Assembly: GCA_029219125.1 (NCBI GenBank)
Contig: JAQXSU010000075.1
Coordinates: 1-6,328 of the forward strand
Length of the DNA stretch: 6,328 nucleotides
Origin: Bacillota bacterium
GTDB lineage: Bacteria; Bacillota; Clostridia; Peptostreptococcales; Anaerovoracaceae
Direction of reading: 5' to 3'
Position 1 is the first letter of the stretch, and each line of letters opens with the position of its first letter. Positions 1 to 4,537 of this stretch are shown here, one piece after another. Under the pieces are notes generated by a model, which saw nothing but the letters and a program-made list of their open reading frames with translations, made no database searches and had not been told where the DNA came from. A program made the translations under genes and the position numbers.

Positions 1-232
1 GGTATCCCCGATACCAGAGCTGACCGTCACATGGTACTTTTTCCCCATTTTCTATTTTTGAAGATGTGATTTTCGAAATCTTCGTCAGGCCTGTCAGCAC
101 ACCGTTGCCTTTTTAATCCCGCAGCCCGCGGTTTACCCCATACTCTTCAAAAAGCCTCGGTGAAATGCTGTCGTTTTTCCGGCACATGGCCTCCTGCAGC
201 CGGCTGTACTCATTCAGTGTCTTCCCCATCAT
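1..232 (-). pseudogene. gltA: Citrate synthase N-terminus, interrupted by an in-frame TAA, runs off the left edge
   Basis: Reading minus from ATG at 232 (a second ATG at 229) gives 39 codons, a TAA at 113-115, then 37 more codons in the same frame to the window edge. Before the stop it reads ...SPRLFEEYGVNRGLRD, and after it KGNGVLTGLTKIS...GEKVPCDGQLWYRGY. This matches, from memory, the N-terminal block of clostridial citrate/2-methylcitrate synthases (pattern RGLRDxxGxGVxxGLTxIS, then a PCDGxLxYRGY-like segment). The enzyme condenses acetyl-CoA and oxaloacetate in the cytoplasm. A GGAAGGGG Shine-Dalgarno lies 6 nt before the ATG, inside the upstream MarR-like gene, whose last 23 bases overlap this ORF, so the two should be co-transcribed and possibly coupled. 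The TAA replaces the variable residue after RGLRD; one base change from AAA, GAA, CAA or TTA would create it. It may be a recent nonsense mutation, a base-call error, or less likely readthrough. Only the first ~75 of an expected ~450 residues are visible. Confidence 0.72.
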
Positions 233-731
233 CCGTAACCCCTTCCATGTCTTCCACTGCACTGCTCATAACGGTTTCCAACTGCTTCATCATGTGGAGC
301 AGCTGCAGCATATTCTCTTTTCCATACGTTTCAATCACACGACCGTAAAAATTCTTCAGAATTTCTTCCTGCTCTCCCAGCAGCTTCTGCCCGCTTTCAG
401 TTATGGTCACATAGGTTCCCTCGCTGCCAATGCCGTCATGGGACCAGACCACCAGCCCCCGGTCGCGGAGTTTTCCGATCATATCCGATGTCTTGCGCAT
501 GGAAATCTGCATCTTTTCGGAAAGTTCCCGCAGATAAGTTCTGCCGGAATAGATATCCGATGTGTCCCGGTCCGCACCGATCTTGTGGAGTGCGATATAC
601 TCCGGAATGCTCATTTTCTGAAAAAATTCCCGCACCTGCCCATGATTCAGCAGGTATCTGTGATACGTCAGCTCGTTGGACAAGCTGAGAATATCGATGT
701 CTCGGTTCAGAATTTCTTTTTTCTCTGTCAT
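210..731 (-). CDS. MarR-like winged-helix transcriptional regulator (173 aa)
   Basis: Cytoplasmic DNA-binding protein, probably a dimeric MarR-type repressor. Residues about 12-55 are helical dimerisation/linker sequence. About 64-118 form the winged helix-turn-helix: an RTYLRELSEKM helix, recognition helix SMRKTSDMIGKLRDRGLV, then a wing with GSEGTYVTITESG, typical of MarR/PadR-like wings. A C-terminal helix and an acidic tail (VEDMEGVTDDGEDTE) follow. The start at 731 is chosen because GGGAGG sits 5 nt upstream; the longer frame to a TTG at 767 lacks such a site. A perfect consensus promoter and repeated operator-like sequences lie upstream, suggesting autoregulation. Its 3' end overlaps the citrate synthase frame, so the likely target includes that gene; this is inference. 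The effector is unknown. The classic D-R-x-x-R-R wing motif seen in the neighbouring MarR is absent, so it is a divergent family member. Confidence 0.82.
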   Translation of the reverse strand: MTEKKEILNRDIDILSLSNELTYHRYLLNHGQVREFFQKMSIPEYIALHKIGADRDTSDIYSGRTYLRELSEKMQISMRKTSDMIGKLRDRGLVVWSHDGIGSEGTYVTITESGQKLLGEQEEILKNFYGRVIETYGKENMLQLLHMMKQLETVMSSAVEDMEGVTDDGEDTE

Positions 732-788
732 GGTTTCCTCCCGTCTCATAATATTTTCTGTTTCCAAGTACCCTTTTCGTAAAAAATA

Positions 789-814
789 AAAATGTTTTTC
801 TGCGAAAACATTTT
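789..814 (-). promoter_or_regulatory. AT-rich stem-loop in the leader of the MarR-like gene
   Basis: AAAATGTTTT (789-798) and AAAACATTTT (805-814) form a perfect 10-bp inverted repeat with a 6-base loop. On the minus strand it is followed by TATTTTTT, so the leader RNA could fold into a weak attenuator-like hairpin. Equally, a MarR dimer could bind the 26-bp DNA palindrome. It lies between the predicted transcription start (~834) and the ribosome binding site. Confidence 0.45.
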
Positions 815-816
815 AA

Positions 817-840
817 TTTTAAACTGTTTATTTTTAAACT
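817..840 (-). promoter_or_regulatory. Operator candidate: paired TTTTAAACT repeats next to the -10
   Basis: The nonamer TTTTAAACT occurs on the plus strand at 817-825 and 832-840, exactly 15 bp apart. Between them GTTTA-TTTT-TAAAC (826-839) is a perfect inverted repeat. The cluster directly abuts the -10 box and covers the predicted transcription start, where a bound repressor would block transcription. Autorepression by the downstream MarR-like protein is the simplest reading, but is not shown. Confidence 0.45.
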
Positions 841-868
841 ATTATACTATATTTCAGACTTTTGTCAA
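841..868 (-). promoter_or_regulatory. Consensus sigma-A-type promoter for the MarR-like gene
   Basis: On the minus strand TTGACA (868-863) and TATAAT (846-841) are both perfect consensus hexamers, separated by 16 bp. This predicts a transcription start near 834 and a leader of about 100 nt before the ATG at 731. Such a strong core promoter beside palindromic repeats fits a tightly repressed gene. Confidence 0.85.
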
Positions 869-903
869 GTAAAGCGGTGCAGAGGCAGCTGCTCAGATTC
901 TGA

Positions 904-1335
904 TCAGATCAGCCTCTCGATATTCCTGCGAATCTTCACCGCCACGTTCTGAAACACCTTCAGTTCCTCTTCCGAAATATCCTCCAGCACTTCCCGGCGC
1001 ACGTCTTCATGGACTTTTTCGATCTGCTGCACGATTTCCATGGCGGAATCCAGAATAATGTAATGCACATACCGCCGGTCCTCCCGGTCCGGCACCGCCT
1101 CAATGAGATGCTTCTGACACAGTCCATCCACCGCCTGGGAAATATGCCCACGGTTCATCATCAGCTGGTAATAAATATCCGATGACGTATTGTGTTCCCC
1201 GCACCGTGACAAAAAATACAGAATCTCAATCTCCGCCTTCTTCAGCCCGTATTTTTTCCGCAGTCCGGTAATCTGCTCTTCCATCAGCTTCTTGAACTGT
1301 CCGCTTTGCAAAATCGATTCGATCTGAACTTCCAT
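904..1335 (-). CDS. MarR family transcriptional regulator (143 aa)
   Basis: A standard-length MarR protein, expected to act as a dimeric DNA-binding repressor or activator in the cytoplasm. N-terminal helices span ~1-30. The winged helix-turn-helix covers ~32-95, with LKKAEIEILYFLSRCG, then SSDIYYQL, recognition helix NRGHISQAVDGLCQKHLIE, and the diagnostic wing D83-R-E-D-R-R88. The C-terminal helix (~97-143) is rich in K/E and completes the dimer interface. The ATG at 1335 is chosen over ATG 1371 and GTG 1392 because the predicted transcription start is near 1376 and GGGTGG precedes it. The MEVQ start also gives the usual family length. It has its own promoter, sits 118 bp downstream of the radical SAM gene on the same strand, and could also receive readthrough, since no terminator is evident between them. 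Ligand and targets are unknown. Confidence 0.9.
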   Translation of the reverse strand: MEVQIESILQSGQFKKLMEEQITGLRKKYGLKKAEIEILYFLSRCGEHNTSSDIYYQLMMNRGHISQAVDGLCQKHLIEAVPDREDRRYVHYIILDSAMEIVQQIEKVHEDVRREVLEDISEEELKVFQNVAVKIRRNIERLI

Positions 1336-1382
1336 CTTTCCACCCGCTTCTTTTTTTCCACGCACTTTCATGCACCGAAAGA

Positions 1383-1411
1383 ATTCTAACACACATTCGG
1401 CACCCAGTCAA
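1383..1411 (-). promoter_or_regulatory. Sigma-A-type promoter for the MarR gene
   Basis: Minus strand: TTGACT (1411-1406) and TAGAAT (1388-1383), each one base off consensus, with a 17-bp spacer. The predicted start near 1376 gives a leader of about 40 nt before ATG 1335 and rules out the upstream in-frame GTG at 1392 as a start for this transcript. Confidence 0.75.
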
Positions 1412-1423
1412 AGCCTACTTTTC

Positions 1424-1435
1424 ATATGGCCATAT
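1424..1435. promoter_or_regulatory. 12-bp perfect palindrome upstream of the MarR promoter
   Basis: ATATGGCCATAT is a perfect palindrome, centred about 19 bp upstream of the -35 box and just after the stop of the radical SAM gene. It is a candidate regulator-binding site. It is short and has no following T run, so it does not look like a terminator. Confidence 0.3.
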
Positions 1436-1453
1436 TTTCTGCCTCCGTATTTC

Positions 1454-2344
1454 TTACAGATGGGTTCTTCGGAAGTTTCTCGAAAAATTCTCCTCATCAA
1501 ATTCATCGATGCTTCTGGTAAGCCGCTTCAGCATCCACTCCCGATCTCTGCCGATATAGCCGGCAACCGGTGTGGAATTCAGCACATGGCTTGCCTGGAA
1601 ATGCAGCTCCGGCAGCTGAATGTTTTCCACCGCAATCTTTTCTTCGATAAGGTTTTCCTTTTCCCCGGCTTCCGTAAACCGTCCTGCCTTCACATCTTCT
1701 TCCAGCTCCGTGCCCGGAAAAACCGTCAAAGTGGTGAACCGAGCCATGTCCGGCCGGATCTCGTTGATCAGGTTTGCCGCCGCCAGCCCGCTTTCTTCTC
1801 CACGTCCCCTCCCGGCGACCCCCAGCATGAACAGCGCCCGGTGATGGATCCCTGCGCAGTTCAGTCGATGTGCCTGCTGGATACTGTCCGCAAGGGACGT
1901 TCCCTTGTTCATAAACTGCAGTACATCGTCCAGCCCCGTTTCATAGCCGATATACAGGTCATTGACACCCAGCTTCTTCAGCCGATCCAGATCTGCGTCA
2001 GATTTACTCTGAATGCTGCGAACCGCCGCATACATGCTGAAAACCTCAATTTCCGGCAGATAGCGGCGAATGAATTCCAGTTTTTCTTCCAGCCCGTCCG
2101 CCGACAGAGAAAACACATCACCATCCATGAGAAATACCCGGCGGTGGGGCCGTCCGTAAATTTCGCAGACCCGCTTTTCCTCCTGCAGATTTTGCCGCAG
2201 GATATCCTCATCGATCATATGAAACTTCTTGTCCCGGTACATGCTGCAAAACCTGCAGGCATTATGGGTACAGCCTGCAGTCACCTGCAGCAGAAAGGTA
2301 TTGGCCTCAACCGGCGGCCGGTACAGCGTTCCTTCGGTTATCAT
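1454..2344 (-). CDS. Radical SAM protein of unknown substrate (296 aa)
   Basis: The protein carries the [4Fe-4S]-binding cysteine cluster C25-x4-C30-x2-C33 (GCTHNACRFCSMYRD), a spacing found in one large group of Elp3/MiaB-like radical SAM proteins. Downstream core features are VFLMDGD (~70-77, expected beta strand after the cluster), the FSMYAAVRSI stretch (~101-112), and LYIGYETGLDDVLQFMNKG (~130-150), a typical SAM-barrel segment. FPGTELEEDVKAGRF (~208-222) is also characteristic. The enzyme should reductively cleave S-adenosylmethionine to a 5'-deoxyadenosyl radical, but the substrate cannot be read from the sequence. There is no B12-binding domain, no SPASM-like C-terminal cysteine cluster and no signal peptide. 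Its ATG overlaps the stop of the upstream GNAT gene as ATGA, and a GGGAG site lies 8 nt before it inside that gene, so the two are translationally coupled. Confidence 0.9.
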   Translation of the reverse strand: MITEGTLYRPPVEANTFLLQVTAGCTHNACRFCSMYRDKKFHMIDEDILRQNLQEEKRVCEIYGRPHRRVFLMDGDVFSLSADGLEEKLEFIRRYLPEIEVFSMYAAVRSIQSKSDADLDRLKKLGVNDLYIGYETGLDDVLQFMNKGTSLADSIQQAHRLNCAGIHHRALFMLGVAGRGRGEESGLAAANLINEIRPDMARFTTLTVFPGTELEEDVKAGRFTEAGEKENLIEEKIAVENIQLPELHFQASHVLNSTPVAGYIGRDREWMLKRLTRSIDEFDEENFSRNFRRTHL

Positions 2345-2973
2345 TTCTCATTCTCCCTCACTTCTTCCCGAAATTTTTCATCAAATTCTTTCACTGCTTC
2401 ACGGTTTTTTTCGTCGTCGTAGATGTCTGACTCGAAATATTTCCCGCTTCTTGCCTGCGACAGATATCCCGGCTGCAGTTCTATTGCCATAAACGCTGGG
2501 TAATTGGCCCCATTGCAGTCAGTGACTCCAAACTCTGCTGCTTCCACGAATCCAAACTGCGGGTAATACTCGGGGCTCCCGAAGAACAGAATTGCACCAA
2601 ATCCCATTTCTTTTGCCCTTTTCATCATAGCCTTCAGAAGCGCACCGCCTACTCCTTTTCTCTGATATTCCGGCAAAACACTCAGCGGACCGAAGTTCAG
2701 CACCGGAATTCTTTTCTCTTTTGTTTTCACTGCTGCATGGCTGCATATAATATGGCCGACAATTGTGTCGTCCACCACTGCCACCAGACTCAAAGGCAGA
2801 ATTCCATCCCGTTCCCGGAGTTCGTGGACCATCCAATGCTCATACGGACATCCAATACCGCCTTGCTCAATCCGGCCGGGATAAGAAAAGGCCGCTTTTG
2901 TTATTTCCTCGACCCGACGATAATCCTCGGGCCGCTCTTCTCTGACATTTATTTTAATTTTATTCTGATCCAT
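2341..2973 (-). CDS. GNAT family N-acetyltransferase (210 aa)
   Basis: Cytoplasmic acetyl-CoA-dependent acyltransferase, close in layout to YhbS-like GNAT proteins. The domain runs from VREERPEDYRRVEEITKAAF (~10-29) through beta strands LSLVAVVDDTIVGHI (~61-75) to motif A: FGPLSVLPEY followed by Q104-R-K-G-V-G-G110, the pyrophosphate-binding loop. GSPEYYPQFGF (132-142) is the usual motif near the C-terminal part of the fold. Residues ~165-210 form a charged tail rich in E, D and K beyond the core. The acceptor substrate (protein N-terminus, amine or small molecule) is not determinable. The ATG at 2973 lies about 40 nt after the predicted transcription start, but its ribosome site is poor (only a GGA directly before it). 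The last 4 bp overlap the radical SAM start, forming a two-gene operon. Confidence 0.9.
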   Translation of the reverse strand: MDQNKIKINVREERPEDYRRVEEITKAAFSYPGRIEQGGIGCPYEHWMVHELRERDGILPLSLVAVVDDTIVGHIICSHAAVKTKEKRIPVLNFGPLSVLPEYQRKGVGGALLKAMMKRAKEMGFGAILFFGSPEYYPQFGFVEAAEFGVTDCNGANYPAFMAIELQPGYLSQARSGKYFESDIYDDEKNREAVKEFDEKFREEVRENEK

Positions 2974-3020
2974 TCCATTTTGCTTCTTTCACTGCTTTTC
3001 TCGTATTGTGTGGTTTTGAT

Positions 3021-3049
3021 ATTATACCCCTGTATCCTGCGTTTGTGAA
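3021..3049 (-). promoter_or_regulatory. Promoter of the GNAT-radical SAM operon
   Basis: Minus strand: TTCACA (3049-3044) and perfect TATAAT (3026-3021) with a 17-bp spacer; -35 matches consensus at 5 of 6. The predicted start is near 3014. It lies just downstream of the terminator of the preceding gene, making the GNAT/radical SAM pair an independent unit. Confidence 0.78.
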
Positions 3050-3071
3050 GAGCAAATCTTGAAACACTACG

Positions 3072-3102
3072 AAAAAAAGTGTGCTCCGTTACCAGAACAC
3101 AC
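3072..3102 (-). terminator. Rho-independent terminator after the AraC-HD gene
   Basis: On the minus strand GTGTGTTC (3102-3095) pairs with GAGCACAC (3086-3079), 8 bp with one G-U, around an 8-base loop, followed by seven T (3078-3072). It begins 23 bp after the TGA stop of the AraC-HD gene. Confidence 0.88.
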
Positions 3103-3125
3103 CCGTCTTTTTTTATTTCTGTCAT

Positions 3126-4049
3126 TCACACTCCAAATCTTAATACCAGATCATTCAGTTCTTCAATAAATATATTGTTTCCCAGTTTCCTTGCTACCGG
3201 TAAAAAGAATTCCAACGTTTCTTTCGCTTTCTTTTTTGCTTCAGCCTCATCCATATATTTGACCGTCCTCATATTATGCAGCCGTTCTGCGATTTTTATC
3301 AGAGCCACCTCTTCATTTTCGGAAATAACCTGGTTCTCCAACTTATAATTTTTCAGTGTCTGCACCAGTACCGCCGCTTCCAATGGCAGGTTCTCTTTCA
3401 GTTCTTCTGCTGTCACTTTTGTTTTTTCAAGCGCATCACAAAACATTCCCGCATAAACCGTATTCTTTTCCGCATTCATCTGCGCAAGGATCAACGCAGT
3501 ATTCAGCGGATGCGTCACATATTCATCCCCGGAATACCTTTTCATTCCGTAATAGACCTGGCATGCAAAATCATAGACTTGCTTCAGTTCTTCTATGTCA
3601 ATTTCATTGTCGTTTAGTGTCATTTCTATTTTCAGCAACTGGAAAAGATCTTCCTTTGGGGTGTGCTCCTTTGGAATATTGTATATAATATGGTTCATTC
3701 CGTTTCCTCCTTTCAGGCAGTCCGCCTGCATTCTCATTGCTCTGAGAAGTGATGGTGAAAAACCGAATTCCTGCCGGAAAGCTTTGGTAAAACCGCTGTG
3801 AGTCTGCCATCCATACTGAAATGCAGCATCAATTACTTTCTCGCCATTCAGTATCAGTTCTGATGCCTTTAGGAGTTTTCTTCTGCGTACATACTCCAGA
3901 ACGGAACACCCCATTTCCCGTCGGAATAACCTCGAAAAACCGGATTCCGAATATCCGGCCTGTTCTGAGAATTCTGCAACCGTCAGATTCTCCTCAAGAT
4001 GCTCTTCAATGTACCGTAGACTTTCATCGATAAAACCGCAGGTTTTCAT
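3126..4049 (-). CDS. AraC-type HTH regulator fused to a RelA/SpoT-like HD domain (307 aa)
   Basis: Residues ~6-107 form an N-terminal AraC/XylS double helix-turn-helix: first HTH LTVAEFSEQAGYSESGFSRL, second KVIDAAFQYGWQTHSGFTKAF, ending FGFSPSLLR. After a linker (~108-150), residues ~155-305 resemble the HD domain of RelA/SpoT (p)ppGpp enzymes: KRYSGDEYVTHPLNTA (160s-185), FCDALEKT (203-210), ALIKIAERLHNMRT (249-262), ETLEFFLPVARKLG (277-290) and EELNDL (296-301). Compared with the family, H180 is kept, the HD pair is C204-D205, the following E-D is E208-K209, and the D of ADRLHNM is E255. Catalysis is therefore doubtful and a ligand-sensing role is inferred. No synthetase domain is present. 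The start at 4049 follows GAGG by 8 nt (AGAGAGG at 4064-4058); ATGs farther upstream lack good sites, and the one at 4148 precedes the promoter. The ligand and regulon are unknown; no adjacent target is obvious. The alternative is that the HD part is made separately from an internal start. Confidence 0.88.
   Translation of the reverse strand: MKTCGFIDESLRYIEEHLEENLTVAEFSEQAGYSESGFSRLFRREMGCSVLEYVRRRKLLKASELILNGEKVIDAAFQYGWQTHSGFTKAFRQEFGFSPSLLRAMRMQADCLKGGNGMNHIIYNIPKEHTPKEDLFQLLKIEMTLNDNEIDIEELKQVYDFACQVYYGMKRYSGDEYVTHPLNTALILAQMNAEKNTVYAGMFCDALEKTKVTAEELKENLPLEAAVLVQTLKNYKLENQVISENEEVALIKIAERLHNMRTVKYMDEAEAKKKAKETLEFFLPVARKLGNNIFIEELNDLVLRFGV
3696..3713 (-). promoter_or_regulatory. Internal Shine-Dalgarno and in-frame ATG at the HTH/HD junction
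   Basis: Inside the AraC-HD gene, AAAGGAGG (3713-3706) stands 7 nt before an in-frame ATG (3698-3696), corresponding to codon 118. This is stronger than the site of the full-length start. Initiation here would give a 190-residue protein (MNHIIYNIPKEH...) containing the whole HD-like domain without the DNA-binding part. The G-G-N-G codons of the linker supply the site, so it could be chance, but the position exactly at the domain boundary is suggestive. Confidence 0.6.
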
Positions 4050-4068
4050 AATCATCACCTCTCTGCTT

Positions 4069-4086
4069 GTTTTCCACGTGGTAACC
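4069..4086. promoter_or_regulatory. Operator candidate: palindrome centred on CCACGTGG
   Basis: An 18-bp imperfect inverted repeat (7 of 9 pairs match) is centred on the perfect octamer CCACGTGG at 4074-4081. It lies 3 bp downstream of the -10 box and spans the predicted transcription start (~4082) of the AraC-HD gene, a typical repressor position. Confidence 0.4.
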
Positions 4087-4088
4087 AG

Positions 4089-4097
4089 ATTATAACA
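4089..4097 (-). promoter_or_regulatory. Extended -10 promoter of the AraC-HD gene
   Basis: Minus strand TGTTATAAT: perfect TATAAT at 4094-4089 preceded by the TGn extension (4097-4095). No good -35 hexamer is found at 16-18 bp, as expected for extended -10 promoters. The predicted leader is about 33 nt, ending at ATG 4049 with AGAGAGG in between. Confidence 0.65.
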
Positions 4098-4237
4098 TAT
4101 AAAAACCATCGTTTCTTTTCCAAAACAGCTCATTTCTCTTTGCGTCATGTTCGTGTGTCTGACTGAAAACAGATTAAATATTCACACTATGCAAGAGCTT
4201 AAACTACATGAATGTTCACATTCTTCTTTTTGCAGGC

Positions 4238-4280
4238 AAAAAGGGACGCCAAATGAGTTTTTCGATTTCATTGGCGTCCC
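4238..4280 (-). terminator. Terminator-like hairpin built from GGGACGCCAA arms
   Basis: On the minus strand GGGACGCCAA (4280-4271) pairs perfectly with TTGGCGTCCC (4252-4243), extended by TGA/TCA across one bulged base, with an 11-base inner loop and a T5 tract (4242-4238). It should end minus-strand transcripts from the membrane protein genes before the AraC-HD promoter. The same arm sequence recurs at 4479-4488, so it may also be a dispersed palindromic repeat. Confidence 0.65.
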
Positions 4281-4428
4281 CGTACTGTCTTCGTATGACG
4301 ATATTACTGCTTTTTTAAAGGAAAAGCTTGTTTTTTTACTCTGCATTCTCCAGAATTTATGCATAATTATGTTTTTGGCAACATGATTATTCATTTTCGG
4401 TGCTTGAAGTGCTTTTTTTCAATATTTT

Positions 4429-4452
4429 CATCGATACCTCGATGATCGATAC
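4429..4452. repeat. ATCGATAC direct repeat with a CATCGA/TCGATG hairpin
   Basis: ATCGATAC occurs at 4430-4437 and 4445-4452, 15 bp apart. CATCGA-TACC-TCGATG (4429-4444) is a perfect 6-bp inverted repeat with a 4-base loop. Function is unknown; a protein-binding site or a degenerate repeat are both possible. Confidence 0.35.
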
Positions 4453-4478
4453 ACGCCACTCGAGAAAAAAACGACCGT

Positions 4479-4488
4479 TTGGCGTCCC
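4479..4488. repeat. Third copy of the TTGGCGTCCC element
   Basis: TTGGCGTCCC is identical to the arm at 4271-4280. The similarity continues: C-GTACTGT follows at 4281-4288 and T-GTGCTGT at 4489-4496, giving 16 of 18 identical bases. The element overlaps the first 13-bp tandem unit. Confidence 0.55.
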
Positions 4489-4537
4489 TGTGCTGTAGCC
4501 CTATGCTATATCCCAGTGCTGTGCCCCTATTCTGCCG
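4486..4537. repeat. Four degenerate 13-bp tandem repeats
   Basis: Plus-strand units: CCCTGTGCTGTAG (4486-4498), CCCTATGCTATAT (4499-4511), CCCAGTGCTGTGC (4512-4524), CCCTATTCTGCCG (4525-4537). The common core is CCCtRTGCTRT. The array starts within the last codons of the small membrane protein frame and extends beyond its stop. A 13-base period is not a codon multiple, so it is not a protein repeat. Confidence 0.55.

Larger units (their letters stand above)
4098..4526. other. Non-coding, repeat-containing intergenic stretch
   Basis: About 430 bp without a credible gene. It holds the terminator-like hairpin at 4238-4280, runs of T and A, the small repeats at 4429-4452, a third copy of the hairpin arm at 4479-4488, and most of the 13-bp tandem repeats. 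A 70-codon minus frame (4182-4394) crosses the hairpin and lacks a ribosome site, so I treat the region as non-coding. A + strand GCTTTT/AAAAGC stem (~4309-4328) followed by TTG and seven T is too weak to call. Confidence 0.6.

Noticed and set aside
1..48. Short frame starting MGKKYHVTVSS at 48 on the minus strand
   Set aside because: The other frame through the same bases continues the citrate synthase block, and no SD precedes this ATG.
732..767. 12-residue N-terminal extension of the MarR-like protein from a TTG
   Set aside because: The ATG at 731 has GGGAGG at 5 nt; the TTG has no comparable site.
165..782. 205-codon plus-strand open frame
   Set aside because: It lies antisense to the MarR-like gene, which has a strong SD, promoter and recognisable fold; the plus frame has no family features.
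1370..2422. 350-codon plus-strand open frame
   Set aside because: Antisense shadow of the radical SAM gene; its length reflects codon composition. The minus frame holds the Fe-S cysteine cluster and a coupled start.
4050..4148. 33-residue N-terminal extension of the AraC-HD protein
   Set aside because: The extended -10 box lies within it, and the best SD serves the ATG at 4049.
4182..4394. 70-codon minus-strand open frame
   Set aside because: No ribosome site, no recognisable features, and it crosses the terminator-like hairpin at 4238-4280.
4238..4488. CRISPR array or direct-repeat immune locus
   Set aside because: Repeats are 10 bp, inverted or irregularly spaced, without uniform spacers or cas genes.
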